From an uncultured Lachnospiraceae bacterium (GTDB taxonomy: Bacteria; Bacillota; Clostridia; Lachnospirales; Lachnospiraceae), in NCBI GenBank assembly GCA_947305245.1, contig CAMZDG010000020.1:1-57254 (forward strand): DNA of 57,254 nt. The letters are read 5' to 3'. A program made the position numbers and the translations under genes. Under the pieces are notes generated by a model. That model searched no databases. It saw only the letters and a program-made list of their open reading frames with translations, and was not told where the DNA came from. This document shows positions 7,486 through 17,000 of this stretch, in pieces (within the stretch, counting starts at the first letter, position 1; every line of letters starts with the position of its first letter).

Positions 7486-8874
7486 ATGGAATTTGGAAGC
7501 ATTACGTTTCTCCTTCGGTTTTTACCGATATTCTTAATACTGTATTATCTGGTTCCCGGGAGGATGAAGAATGTCATCCTCCTTTTAGGGAGCCTTTGTT
7601 TTTATGCCTGGGGTGAACCTATTTGTCTGCTTCCCATGGTGATCAGTGCCTGCTCGGATTTTGTGCACGGGATCATGATCGAGAAGTACCGCGGGAAGGG
7701 CAATGCGGCGAAGATATTGCTGTTCAGCGCCCTGTTCTTTGACATGTGTCTTCTCTTTTTCTTTGGCTATGCGGACTTTTTCATCGACACGGCGAACACG
7801 CTTTTTGGGACGGGATGGGAGAAGACCGGATTCCCTCTGCCCGTTGGTATTACCGTGTATACCCTGCAGACCATGTCTTACGTGATCGACGTCTATCGCG
7901 GAAAGCATGCGGCAGGGAAAAACATCTTGGAATATGCTACCTTTGTCACCATGTTCCCGCAGCTTTCAGCCGGCCCCATCATCAAATATCAGGACGTACA
8001 AGAGGATCTTCGGCGCCGCAGCATCAACCTGCATCAGATCAGCCGGGGTGCCAAAAGGATCTGCGTGGGACTTGCCAAGAAGATTGTGATCGCGGACGCG
8101 GCAGGGCAGCTTTGGACTACGATCCACGCAACGCAGCCCGCGTATCTCAGCGTTGCCACGGCGTGGCTGGGGATCTTGGCGTTCGCGTTTCAGATTTATT
8201 TTTCGTTTTCCGGGTACTCTGACATTGCCATCGGACTCGCGGACTGTCTGGGCTTTTCCTTCCCGGAAAACTATGACCACCCCTATGTTGCGACTTCCGT
8301 CACGGATTTTCTTCGCCGCTGGAACGTGACGCTGAATTATTGGATGAAGGAGTATTTTTATGATCCTCTGAAGGGAAATAAGAAGGGGATCTTTCGACTT
8401 TTGCTGTTCTTCATCAATTGGGGCCTGATCGGCTTTTGGTATGGTCCGGACTGGACCTTTGTGCTCTGGGGACTTTGGCTTGCGCTGTTCTTTCGGCTGG
8501 AAAGCCTATTCCTGGACAAGGTGCTTCGCTTCTTCCCGTCCATCCTGCGCTGGTGTTATGCCATGCTCGTGGTCTCCGTCGGCTGGCTCTTATTCGCACT
8601 GGATGACGTGACGGACGTATGGGCCTATCTGCAGGTGCAGTTTGGCGTGAGCGCTTCGCACCTGATCGATCATCGCTTCTGGTTCCTGACCTGGGAGTAT
8701 CTTCCCACGTTGATCCTCGGCGTGCTCTTTTCCCTGCCGATCCTGGACGGTATCGTAAAGAGGCTGGAAAAGGGAAGAAATGGAATGAGCATCTCCCTGA
8801 CGAGACTGTTGGAAAAGATTTATCCTGCCGTTTGTCTCTTGGCATCCCTGGTCTATCTTGTGGGCAGGGGTTAA
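7486..8874 (+). CDS. MBOAT family membrane O-acyltransferase, divergent catalytic motif
   Basis: A 462-aa multi-pass protein of the AlgI/DltB branch. It shows the family landmarks GITVYTLQTMSYVIDVYRG, FPQLSAGPIIKYQD, FSFSGYSDIAIGLADCLGF and FLRRWNVTLNYWMKEY. AlgI/DltB relatives transfer acyl groups across the membrane onto surface polysaccharides. Two normally strongly conserved His residues are replaced here. The usual RRWH is RRWN, and the usual GLWHG is GFWYG, with Tyr319 (codon 8440-8442) where the catalytic His is expected. It may be a divergent subfamily or inactive. The DHHW-type partner follows 28 bases later. Start ATG 7486 is preceded by GAAGGGTATCCC. Confidence 0.85.
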   Translation: MEFGSITFLLRFLPIFLILYYLVPGRMKNVILLLGSLCFYAWGEPICLLPMVISACSDFVHGIMIEKYRGKGNAAKILLFSALFFDMCLLFFFGYADFFIDTANTLFGTGWEKTGFPLPVGITVYTLQTMSYVIDVYRGKHAAGKNILEYATFVTMFPQLSAGPIIKYQDVQEDLRRRSINLHQISRGAKRICVGLAKKIVIADAAGQLWTTIHATQPAYLSVATAWLGILAFAFQIYFSFSGYSDIAIGLADCLGFSFPENYDHPYVATSVTDFLRRWNVTLNYWMKEYFYDPLKGNKKGIFRLLLFFINWGLIGFWYGPDWTFVLWGLWLALFFRLESLFLDKVLRFFPSILRWCYAMLVVSVGWLLFALDDVTDVWAYLQVQFGVSASHLIDHRFWFLTWEYLPTLILGVLFSLPILDGIVKRLEKGRNGMSISLTRLLEKIYPAVCLLASLVYLVGRG

Positions 8875-8902
8875 TTTGTGACGGCAAGAAAGGAGGCCTG
8901 GC

Positions 8903-10024
8903 ATGAGTGAAAAAAAGAATGACCTGTTCACCGTCGGCATCATTGCCGCGATCCTCTTGGCATTCGCCGTGACGGACGTATTGTACCTGACGGGAGTGCT
9001 TTACAGAGACCCTGCCAGGAGGACGGAGGTTCACCCCGTCGCGACCACCGGAAGAGTTTTGAATGGTCAATATTTTGAAGAATGGGACGAATATGCCCTG
9101 ACGCATTTTTATAATCAGAATAAGTGGAGCCGCCTTGTGCGGGATGCGGAGCTCTTCTTAGGAAGGCGGGAATTCAACGGGATCTTGATCGGAAAGCAGC
9201 GCACCTATTTTGAGGAATCCCTGCCGCAAGATTATGACGAGGCCGCCGCAGAGAAGAGTCTTGCGTTCCTGGAGAAGGCAGTGCAGGAATATGACGCCAG
9301 GGTAATGCTGCTCCCGACGGCGGACGTGATCTGGGCGGACCGGCTGCCGCGCTATGCGGAGGCGCCGGATCAGGCGTCCTATCTTTCCAAGGTGAAGGAG
9401 AGGATCGGCGAAGAAGCTTACGTGGATCTTTATGCAGTCATGGAAGAGCATCAGAAGGAAGCGGTCTATTATCGCACGGATCCCCATTGGACAAGCCTGG
9501 GGGCGTATTATGGATATTATGCCTGGTGGAAACAGTCCGGAAGACTGATGCCTTATTATTATGACTTGGGCGAGCGTGAGATCGTGACGGAGAATTTCGT
9601 AGGCCCGCTGGCGACAAGGGCAGGCATGGAGGACCGCGGGGAGCAGATCTTCGTGTTCGAGGAGACACAGGGAAAGATGGTCACCGTGAATTATGACGGA
9701 AGAGTGGACCGGGAGGGCTTCTACCGTCCGGAGTATCTGGAGTCCGGGAATCCGTACGGGTACTTTTTGGGCGACGGCTTTGGCATGGCGAAGATTTCGA
9801 CGGGACTTGACAGAAGAACGCAGCTGGTGGTCTTTGGCGATGGCAATGCAAACGCCATGGTACCTTTGATGGCGCCGCATTATGCGACCATTTATCTTGT
9901 GGACCTTAGCCGCTGGCAGGGAGATCCCTGGAGTCTTCTGTCTAGGCTAAAGGAAGACGGGACGGACGTTCTCGTTTTGCAGAGCGTTCCGGGAATCTTG
10001 GAGGCGTTTGGACAAAAGGAGTAA
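8903..10024 (+). CDS. DHHW/AlgX-like SGNH-type protein, MBOAT partner
   Basis: A 373-aa protein with an N-terminal membrane anchor (residues about 11-30). The extracytoplasmic domain contains YYRTDPHWTSLGAYYGY, the DHHW-type motif found in AlgJ/AlgX-like proteins that work beside MBOAT acyltransferases. A second family block, VFGDGNANAMVPLM, near residue 312 is in the position of the Ser-containing nucleophile block of relatives. In known pairs the MBOAT moves the acyl group across the membrane and this partner places it on the sugar. Start ATG 8903 follows AAAGGAGGCCTGGC. The gene is 6 bases upstream of the HAD gene start region, so the three may be cotranscribed. Confidence 0.8.
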   Translation: MSEKKNDLFTVGIIAAILLAFAVTDVLYLTGVLYRDPARRTEVHPVATTGRVLNGQYFEEWDEYALTHFYNQNKWSRLVRDAELFLGRREFNGILIGKQRTYFEESLPQDYDEAAAEKSLAFLEKAVQEYDARVMLLPTADVIWADRLPRYAEAPDQASYLSKVKERIGEEAYVDLYAVMEEHQKEAVYYRTDPHWTSLGAYYGYYAWWKQSGRLMPYYYDLGEREIVTENFVGPLATRAGMEDRGEQIFVFEETQGKMVTVNYDGRVDREGFYRPEYLESGNPYGYFLGDGFGMAKISTGLDRRTQLVVFGDGNANAMVPLMAPHYATIYLVDLSRWQGDPWSLLSRLKEDGTDVLVLQSVPGILEAFGQKE

Positions 10025-10028
10025 GCGA

Positions 10029-10694
10029 GTGAAAGCAGTAGTATTTGACATGGACGGCGTCCTGTTCGACACGGAGCGGGTCTGCATGGAAAGCTGGGTG
10101 AACGTGGCAGAGCGCCACGGCATGCAGGGGATGCGGGAGGTATTTCCGCTATGTATCGGCAGGAACATGGCCGATGACGAAAGGATCATCAAGGAGCATT
10201 ATGGCGAGGATTTTGATTACGCGGGCTACCGCAAGGAAACCTCGAAGGAGTTTTGGGAGATCATCGAAAAGAATGGTCTTCCGCAGAAAAAGGGCGTAAA
10301 GGAATTGCTTTCATTCCTTGCCGCAGACGGCTGGAGGATCGGGCTGGCTTCATCGACCAAGCGCGCGTCGATCTTAAGTCTCTTAGAGAGCGCTGGCATC
10401 CGCGAGTATTTTTCTTATATCATCGGCGGCGAGGAGATCGAGCATTCCAAGCCTGAACCGGAGATCTACCTAAAGGCCTGCGAGGGGCTTGGCGCAAAGC
10501 CGGAGGAGACGATCGCGATCGAGGATTCCTATAACGGTATCCGCTCCGCAAGCCGCGCGGGAATGATCCCCGTCATGGTGCCGGATATGCTTCCGCCCAC
10601 GCCGGAAATGGAGCAGCTAAGCTGTGTGATCCTGTCGGACCTGCTTGAGGTTCTTACGTGGATCAAGGAGAGAGAGGATAAGAGCATTGGCTAA
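10029..10694 (+). CDS. HAD-superfamily hydrolase, phosphoglucomutase/phosphatase-like
   Basis: A 221-aa HAD subfamily IA protein. Motif I is VFDMDGVLFDTE (Asp7 nucleophile, Asp9 acid/base). Motif II Ser/Thr is in IGLASSTKRA, Lys in EHSKPEPEIY, and motif IV is IEDSYNGIRSA. The four-helix cap between motif I and II is typical of beta-phosphoglucomutase or sugar/nucleotide phosphatases; the substrate is not deducible. GTG 10029 is chosen because AAGGAG (10016-10021) is ideally spaced; an ATG at 10008 would extend into the preceding gene. The 3' end overlaps rsmA by 8 bases, which implies translational coupling. Confidence 0.88.
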   Translation: MKAVVFDMDGVLFDTERVCMESWVNVAERHGMQGMREVFPLCIGRNMADDERIIKEHYGEDFDYAGYRKETSKEFWEIIEKNGLPQKKGVKELLSFLAADGWRIGLASSTKRASILSLLESAGIREYFSYIIGGEEIEHSKPEPEIYLKACEGLGAKPEETIAIEDSYNGIRSASRAGMIPVMVPDMLPPTPEMEQLSCVILSDLLEVLTWIKEREDKSIG

Positions 10695-11544
10695 TTTGGG
10701 AATCCCGCGGAATACCATTGAGATTCTGCAAAAATACAAATTCAATTTTCAAAAGAAATATGGTCAGAATTTCCTGATCGACACTTCCGTGCTGGAGAGG
10801 ATCGTCGCGGCGGCTGAGATCACTAAGGAGGATTGCATCCTGGAGATCGGCCCTGGCATCGGCACGATGACGCAGTACCTGGCGGAGGCTGCCGGGCAGG
10901 TGATCGCAGTGGAGATCGACAAGGCACTGATCCCCATCCTCGGGGAGACGCTCGCGGCGTATACGAACGTCACGGTGATCAACGCGGACGTGCTTAAGCT
11001 CGACTTAAAGCAGCTTGCCGAAGAAAAAAACGGCGGCCGTCCCATCAAGGTCGTGGCGAACCTTCCCTATTACGTGACGACGCCCATCATCATGAGTCTG
11101 TTCGAGAGCGGCGTACCCTTGGAGAGCATCACTATCATGGTGCAAAAGGAAGTGGCGGAGCGCATGCAGGTGGGCCCCGGCACCAAGGATTACGGGGCGC
11201 TGTCCCTGGCAGTGCAGTTTTATGCAAAGCCGGAGATCGTGGCGAACGTGCCGCCGAACTGCTTTATCCCAAGGCCGACGGTGGGAAGCGCCGTGATACG
11301 GCTGACGCGTCATCCAAAGCCTCCGGTGGAGGTGCGGGACGCGGAGTACATGTTCGCACTGATCCGGGCCTCCTTTAATCAGCGGAGGAAAACCTTAAGC
11401 AATGGTCTTTCCAACGCGCCGGAGCTTGGACTTTCCAGGGAGAAGGTGGCACAGGCGCTTGAAACGATGGGACTTTCCGCCACCGTGCGGGGAGAAACCC
11501 TGACGCTGGAGCAGTTCGCAAAACTGTCAAATCTTCTTCGCTAA
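10687..11544 (+). CDS. rsmA: 16S rRNA dimethyladenosine transferase RsmA (KsgA)
   Basis: A 285-aa SAM-dependent methyltransferase that dimethylates two adjacent adenines near the 3' end of 16S rRNA during 30S maturation. The SAM-binding motif is LEIGPGIGTMTQYL, the catalytic NLPY motif is NLPYYVTTPI, and the C-terminal RNA-binding region has FNQRRKTLSNGL. The start is TTG 10687 (ANLGIPRNTIEILQKY...), which gives the usual family N terminus. An upstream in-frame start at 10645 would add unrelated residues. It overlaps the HAD gene by 8 bases. Loss of RsmA gives kasugamycin resistance in other bacteria. Confidence 0.95.
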   Translation: MANLGIPRNTIEILQKYKFNFQKKYGQNFLIDTSVLERIVAAAEITKEDCILEIGPGIGTMTQYLAEAAGQVIAVEIDKALIPILGETLAAYTNVTVINADVLKLDLKQLAEEKNGGRPIKVVANLPYYVTTPIIMSLFESGVPLESITIMVQKEVAERMQVGPGTKDYGALSLAVQFYAKPEIVANVPPNCFIPRPTVGSAVIRLTRHPKPPVEVRDAEYMFALIRASFNQRRKTLSNGLSNAPELGLSREKVAQALETMGLSATVRGETLTLEQFAKLSNLLR

Positions 11545-11568
11545 ATCTCCATTTTTTGCGGTTTGCTT

Positions 11569-11597
11569 TTGACATGCAAGGTCTACTATGGTACACT
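11569..11597 (+). promoter_or_regulatory. Sigma-A-type promoter for the TPR/AAA-like gene
   Basis: TTGACA (11569-11574), a 17-base spacer and TACACT (11592-11597), placed 43 bases before the GTG start at 11641. Confidence 0.65.
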
Positions 11598-11640
11598 TAT
11601 CTTAACTGTGAGATGAAATACCTAAAGGGAGCGAAATACA

Positions 11641-14600
11641 GTGGACAAATATGAATATAAACACCTAGTGGAACAGATTCAGAGCCTGATCGATCAAGGA
11701 CAGTACGCGGAGGCGGCGGCCATCGCGGACAAGATCGACTGGAGAAGGGTCAGAAGCGTGATGACCCTTGGCACCATCAGCGACCTTTATAAGATCAACT
11801 GCCGTTATGAGGATGCGCGGGACATTATGCTGTTGGCATATGACAGAAAGCCCGAGAATCGTCAGATTTGTTATTCCCTCTGTGAGCTGTACATCAAGAC
11901 CGGGGAGCCCGTGGAGGCAGCAGAATTCTATAAAGAGTTTGAGAAGCTGGCACCTAAGGATCCTGGCCGTTACGTGCTGAAGTATAAGCTTTACGACGCT
12001 TATGACGTAAGCCTGGATGAGAAGATCGAAGTCCTCGAGAAGCTCAAGGAAGAGGAATATCGCGAGAAGTGGATGTATGAGTTGGCAAATCTCTATCACA
12101 GACGCGGGCTTGGGACCAAGTGCGTGGAGGTGTGCGATGAGCTGATCCTTTGGTTTGGGACGGGAAAGTACGTCAATATGGCGATGGAGCTGAAGATGCT
12201 TCATGAGCCGCTGACGCCGTCGCAGCAATTAAAGTACGACAATCGTTTTCAGGAGATGGCAAGGCAGGAGGAAGGCCATATCGCTTCGAATGAGACCTAT
12301 CCGGCGGTCGAGGGTAATGTCCAGGCGCAGCCTCAGGAAGTGGCATCCGGCGCTACGGCCATCTGGAATGCAAGTGACGTAGAGCGGGAGAGCGCCAAGG
12401 ATTTTGGGGCGACTCGCGTATTCAACGTGGATGAAGTTCGTCAGCAGCTGGGGCATACCGCGGGCGGAGACGACATGGACATCCAGGTGAAAACCGTCGA
12501 CGTAGGGCAGTATAATACCATGAATCTGCAGGCGGAGATCGCCGCAGGGTTAAAGGAAGTCTTGGAGAAGGATCCGCAGGATCAGCCGAAGCAGGCGGAC
12601 GGCATGCTGGATCCCATTACGCGCGTGATCGTTTCTCCCATGATCGATTCCGACTCCGGTCCTTTGGATCTTCCCGTGATGGAAGGCGTGGACGAAGAGG
12701 AGGAGCTCGAGGCAAAGGAGGAGGCAAAGGAGCCAGAGCAGGGACCCTTAAGTATGGAGAAGACGGAAGTCTTTTTTGAAATTCCCGGCGAAGCAGGCGA
12801 GATGTATCAGGATGAAAATGGATATTTCCATGATGCGTCCGAGCTGGCAGCCAGGAAGGAAGAGAGCGCTGCGCAGGATTCCGTGAAAGCTTTGGAAAAA
12901 GAGGCCATGAAGGCGCAGCCGCCGGAGCGCATGGCAAAGGTTTTGACGCAGGAGGCAGACGGGCAGCTAAGCCTTGTCGTGCCTGAGAATAAAAAGGTGG
13001 AAAAGCAGATCACCGGACAGCTCAGCATCGAGGACATTCGCGCTGAGTGGGAACGTATGAAGCAGGAAAGCCAGGCGAAGCAGGAAGAAGAGGTACATCA
13101 GCAGGTGCTTCGTCAGACGGGCCGCATGTTCACGGAGTTTGAAGAGGCGATGCGTGATAACATCCTCAAGCAGATGGAGGATACCATGGATCCCGCCTCC
13201 ATTCCGATGCCCGCGGGAGTGACCGTTCCCGAAGTGGCGGATGAGACGGCAGACGACGTAAAGGTCGAGGGAGCTGCGGCAGCAGAGGAGACCGTTGAAA
13301 CAGCGGCTAAGGCAGTAGCAGAAAGCGTTGAAGAAGTAGCCGAGGCAGTGGCAGAAACCGCTGAAGAAGTGGCCGAGGCAGTGGCAGAGAATGCTGAAGA
13401 GACCGTGGAGGCGGCTGAGGCAGCGAAAGAAATTGCGGAAGAAGTAGTCGAGACAGTGGCAGAGGATGCTGAAGAGACTGTGGAGGCGGCTGAGGCAGCG
13501 GCAGAAACCGCTGAAGAAGTAGCTGAGGCAGTAGAAGAAACCACTGAAGCGGTGGCAGAGAGCACGGAAGAGACTGTTGAAACAGTAGCTACGGCAGTAG
13601 AAGAAGCTACGGAAGAAACAGTTGAGGCAGTAGAAGAAGCTACGGAAGAAACAGTTGAGGCAGTGGCAGAGAGCGCTGAAGAAGCAGAGAAGGCTGCGGA
13701 GGAAGTGGCGGAAAGCCTTGAGACCAAGGAGCCGGAGAGACGGCGCATCTTTGGATCCTCTGATCCCGCATTTTTTGCAAGACCGCTGAGTCCTGAGTCG
13801 GAAAAAGAGACGGAGTTCGGCTATGAGTGGGATGCAGAAGAACCTTTTGCGGAAGAGCTTGCTGCAGAGGAACCCGTTGCAGAGGATTCTGAAACTGAAC
13901 CTACGGGAGAGCCCGTACAGGAAGCAACCGTGAAGGCACAGTCTCCTTTCGAGATCGCAAGGAATGAAGTGGCGCCTGCGAACGACGATTCCTTGGAAGA
14001 TGATTTCTCCTGGAGCGAGGAAGCCGTGGAGGATGAAGGGGAGCAAGTCAAGGTGCACGGTTGGTTCTCCGGAACCATCAAGGAGCCCACAAACGGCGCC
14101 ATCAATTTCGAAAATCTTCCGCGGGAGGAAGATGCGCAGGAAGGCGCTGAGCAGCCGAAGCAGGAGCTGCCGAAGGCTCGTGAGCTGACGAAAGAGGAAG
14201 AGGATCTCTATGATGAGCTTCTTCAGGCAGATTCCGATCGCGAACAACTGGTCAGAGCCATTGATAATATTAGCATGGCGGCCTACACGGGCAATTTGAT
14301 CATCACGGGAGATTCCAGCGCCAATGCGTTAGAGCTTGCAAAGAAGATCATTTATGAAGTCAAGCAAAGCGACAGCAATTTCTCCGGCAAGGTGGCAAAG
14401 ATCCCCGGCAAGGCCCTGAACAACAAGGATTTAGGAAAGCTTCTGGACGATCTGACCAACGGCGCACTCATCGTGGAGAAGGCATCAGATCTTACCAGCT
14501 CCGCCGCAGGAGACCTGTACGGGAACCTGCAGAGAGAGAACTTTGGGATCATCGTGGTGCTCTTAGATACCAAGAAGAGCATGAACAAGTTCTTAAAGAG

Positions 14601-14922
14601 TCAGGAGGGACTGCGCTCCGCGTTTAACGCGAGGATCGATCTCCAACCCATGACCAATGACGCTTTGGCATACTTTGCGCGTCAATATGCAAGGGATCAG
14701 GAATATTCAATTGATGATCTTGGAATGCTCGCCCTGCACACGAAGATCGATGAGATGCAGACGGCAAATCACGCCGTGACGACTGCAGAAGTGAAAGAGA
14801 TCATGGATGATGCCATCTACAGCGCATCGAGAAAGACCCTGGGCCATTTCTTTGACATTCTGCTCGGCAGAAGATATGACGAGGAAGACATGATCATCAT
14901 CACGGAAAAGGATTTTATCTAA
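11641..14922 (+). CDS. Large TPR protein with acidic repeats and a degenerate AAA-like C-terminal domain
   Basis: A 1093-aa cytoplasmic protein in three parts. Residues 1-200 are TPR-like helices (GQYAEAAAIADKI, CELYIKTGEPVEAAEFYKEF). Residues 200-840 are acidic and low-complexity, with a repeat of AEEVAEAVAE/ETVEAAEAA units at about 548-693. Residues 850-1093 resemble the AAA module of CbxX/SpoVK-like proteins. There the Walker A equivalent is ITGDSSANALELAKKI, without the GxxGxGK(T/S) lysine, so ATP binding is doubtful. I know similar architectures from Lachnospiraceae but no function. It starts at GTG 11641 with AAAGGGAGCG upstream, has its own promoter, and ends 28 bases before glgB. Confidence 0.75.
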   Translation: MDKYEYKHLVEQIQSLIDQGQYAEAAAIADKIDWRRVRSVMTLGTISDLYKINCRYEDARDIMLLAYDRKPENRQICYSLCELYIKTGEPVEAAEFYKEFEKLAPKDPGRYVLKYKLYDAYDVSLDEKIEVLEKLKEEEYREKWMYELANLYHRRGLGTKCVEVCDELILWFGTGKYVNMAMELKMLHEPLTPSQQLKYDNRFQEMARQEEGHIASNETYPAVEGNVQAQPQEVASGATAIWNASDVERESAKDFGATRVFNVDEVRQQLGHTAGGDDMDIQVKTVDVGQYNTMNLQAEIAAGLKEVLEKDPQDQPKQADGMLDPITRVIVSPMIDSDSGPLDLPVMEGVDEEEELEAKEEAKEPEQGPLSMEKTEVFFEIPGEAGEMYQDENGYFHDASELAARKEESAAQDSVKALEKEAMKAQPPERMAKVLTQEADGQLSLVVPENKKVEKQITGQLSIEDIRAEWERMKQESQAKQEEEVHQQVLRQTGRMFTEFEEAMRDNILKQMEDTMDPASIPMPAGVTVPEVADETADDVKVEGAAAAEETVETAAKAVAESVEEVAEAVAETAEEVAEAVAENAEETVEAAEAAKEIAEEVVETVAEDAEETVEAAEAAAETAEEVAEAVEETTEAVAESTEETVETVATAVEEATEETVEAVEEATEETVEAVAESAEEAEKAAEEVAESLETKEPERRRIFGSSDPAFFARPLSPESEKETEFGYEWDAEEPFAEELAAEEPVAEDSETEPTGEPVQEATVKAQSPFEIARNEVAPANDDSLEDDFSWSEEAVEDEGEQVKVHGWFSGTIKEPTNGAINFENLPREEDAQEGAEQPKQELPKARELTKEEEDLYDELLQADSDREQLVRAIDNISMAAYTGNLIITGDSSANALELAKKIIYEVKQSDSNFSGKVAKIPGKALNNKDLGKLLDDLTNGALIVEKASDLTSSAAGDLYGNLQRENFGIIVVLLDTKKSMNKFLKSQEGLRSAFNARIDLQPMTNDALAYFARQYARDQEYSIDDLGMLALHTKIDEMQTANHAVTTAEVKEIMDDAIYSASRKTLGHFFDILLGRRYDEEDMIIITEKDFI
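13285..13720 (+). repeat. Coding repeat of acidic Ala/Glu/Val units
   Basis: Imperfect in-frame repeats built from GCTGAAGAAGTAGCTGAGGC-like units encode (A/T)EE(V/T)(A/V)E(A/T)V runs. The near-identical stretches invite replication slippage, so the repeat number probably varies between strains. The opposite strand stays open through the repeat only because of its skewed composition. Confidence 0.8.
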
Positions 14923-14950
14923 AATAACAATATTTGCGGGAGGGTTACGC

Positions 14951-16858
14951 ATGGCAGGTTCTAATGCGAAGGTTTTTGTTTCGAAGACGGACCAGTATTT
15001 GTTTGGCCAGGGAACGCATTATGAGATTTATAAAAAGCTGGGAGCGCATCTCTCGGAGGAAAACGGCGTGGCGGGAACTTACTTTGCCACCTGGGCCCCC
15101 AATGCGCAGACGGTTCACGTGATCGGTTCCTTCAACGGATGGAACGAGACGACGCATGAGATGACCCGTCTCGGCGAGGTCGGCATCTGGGGACTCTTTA
15201 TCCCGGGCGTCGGCGAAGGCAGCATCTATAAGTATCTGATCACCGCGCAGGACGGCAGGAAGCTGTATAAGGCGGATCCGTATGCGAATTATGCGCAGAA
15301 GCGCCCTGAGACGGCCTCCATCGTGACAAACCTCGAGGGCTTTGCCTGGAAGGATCAGAAATGGATGGAGAAGCGGGACACCGAGGATTATACCAAGCAG
15401 CCCATGGCCATCTATGAGTGCCATATCGGTTCGTTCATGAAGCATCCGGACGGCACGGAGGACGGATTCTATAACTACAGGCAGTTTGCGGACCGCCTGG
15501 TGGAATATCTCAAGGAAATGAAATATACCCACGTGGAGCTGATGGGGATCGCGGAGCATCCCTTCGACGGCTCCTGGGGCTATCAGGTGACGGGATATTA
15601 TGCCCCCACCTCCCGCTATGGAACGCCGAAGGACTTTATGTATCTGGTGAACGCCCTGCATAAGATCGGCGTGGGCGTGATCCTGGACTGGGTTCCCGCG
15701 CATTTCGCAACGGACGCGCATGGCCTGGGACAGTTCGACGGCACCTGTATTTATGAGCATCCGGACCCTCGCAGGGGCGAGCATCCTGACTGGGGCACGA
15801 AGATCTTTAACTATGCAAAGTCCGAGGTCAAGAATTTCCTGATCGCCAACGTACTGTTCTGGCTTCGGGAATTCCACGTGGACGGCATTCGCGTGGACGC
15901 CGTGGCATCCATGCTCTATCTGGATTACGGAAAGAAGGATGGGCAGTGGCTTCCCAACCAGTATGGCGGAAATGAAAATCTCGACGCCATTGAGTTCTTC
16001 CGCCACATGAATTCCGTGGTGCGCGGCACTTATCCCGGCTTCCTTACGATCGCGGAGGAGTCCACGGCATGGCCGAAGGTGACGGGACCCATCGGGACGG
16101 ACAGTCTGGGATTTTCCCTCAAGTGGAACATGGGCTGGATGCATGATTTCTGCGAGTATATGAAGTTGGATCCCTTATACCGTAAGGGGAATCATTATGC
16201 AATGACCTTTGCCATGACCTATAATGAGAGTGAAAGATATATTCTTCCGCTGTCTCATGACGAGGTCGTGCACCTGAAATGTTCCATGGTGAACAAGATG
16301 CCCGGCTATGCCATTGACAAGTATGCCAACTTGCGCACGGGTTATACCTATATGTTCGGGCACTGCGGCAAGAAGCTTCTGTTCATGGGACAGGATTTCG
16401 GGCAGGAGAGGGAATGGAGCGAGGCCAGGGAGCTGGATTGGTTCCTACTGAAGGAAAAGAACAATCTCGGGATGAAGACTTATGTCGGCGAGCTCCTTCG
16501 CATCTATCGGAAGTATCCCGCGCTGTATGAGTTCGACAATAGCTGGGCGGGCTTCGAGTGGATGAACGCGGATGACAAGGAGAACAGCGTATATTCCTTT
16601 GTCAGAAAGGCATCCACCGGAAAGAACAGTCTGCTGTTTGTCCTGAACATGACGCCGATGAAGCGGGAGGGATATCGCGTCCCGGTTCCGGCAAAGAAGA
16701 AATACAAATTGCTCTTAAACAGCGATGAGGAGCGGTTCGGCGGCTTTGGAAATGAAGCGCAGGCCGAGGTGATCGCGGAGGACGTGCCCTGGCACTATCA
16801 GGAGCAGTCCATTGCAGTGGATCTCCCGCCCTATGGAGCTTTGGTGTATGTTTTTTAG
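14951..16858 (+). CDS. glgB: 1,4-alpha-glucan branching enzyme GlgB
   Basis: A 635-aa GH13 enzyme that makes alpha-1,6 branches in glycogen. Residues 1-130 form the CBM48 module (YFATWAPNAQTVHVIGSFNG). The catalytic barrel has SWGYQVTGYYAPTSRYGTP, DWVPAHFATD, the nucleophile Asp in DGIRVDAVASML, the acid Glu in LTIAEESTAWP and the transition-state Asp in LPLSHDEVVH. The C terminus is the all-beta domain. Length fits the shorter GlgB form. Start ATG 14951 follows GGGAGGGTTACGC. It is 28 bases after the TPR gene and followed by a strong terminator. No other glycogen genes are in the window. Confidence 0.96.
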   Translation: MAGSNAKVFVSKTDQYLFGQGTHYEIYKKLGAHLSEENGVAGTYFATWAPNAQTVHVIGSFNGWNETTHEMTRLGEVGIWGLFIPGVGEGSIYKYLITAQDGRKLYKADPYANYAQKRPETASIVTNLEGFAWKDQKWMEKRDTEDYTKQPMAIYECHIGSFMKHPDGTEDGFYNYRQFADRLVEYLKEMKYTHVELMGIAEHPFDGSWGYQVTGYYAPTSRYGTPKDFMYLVNALHKIGVGVILDWVPAHFATDAHGLGQFDGTCIYEHPDPRRGEHPDWGTKIFNYAKSEVKNFLIANVLFWLREFHVDGIRVDAVASMLYLDYGKKDGQWLPNQYGGNENLDAIEFFRHMNSVVRGTYPGFLTIAEESTAWPKVTGPIGTDSLGFSLKWNMGWMHDFCEYMKLDPLYRKGNHYAMTFAMTYNESERYILPLSHDEVVHLKCSMVNKMPGYAIDKYANLRTGYTYMFGHCGKKLLFMGQDFGQEREWSEARELDWFLLKEKNNLGMKTYVGELLRIYRKYPALYEFDNSWAGFEWMNADDKENSVYSFVRKASTGKNSLLFVLNMTPMKREGYRVPVPAKKKYKLLLNSDEERFGGFGNEAQAEVIAEDVPWHYQEQSIAVDLPPYGALVYVF

Positions 16859-16882
16859 CGAGGAAGGATCCCTTGGATCAGT

Positions 16883-16917
16883 TTGGCAGAAGCATGGATG
16901 CTTCTGCCAATCTTTTT
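16883..16917 (+). terminator. Rho-independent terminator after glgB
   Basis: A perfect 11-bp stem, TTGGCAGAAGC (16883-16893) with GCTTCTGCCAA (16900-16910), is followed by TCTTTTT. Confidence 0.9.
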
Positions 16918-17000
16918 CCCGAAATATGACGGCGGGAGAGAACTTTTGATCCGTTTTTGCGTCCTATGGAGAAAGAGCCGAAAAACGGAGGTGGCAGAGA

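Noticed and set aside
12967..14247. Long antisense open frame (426 aa) across the acidic-repeat region, and a second one at 13113-13748
   Set aside because: Both arise from the biased composition of the repeat. They are low-complexity and Ser/Cys/Leu-rich, with no ribosome site and no recognisable domain.
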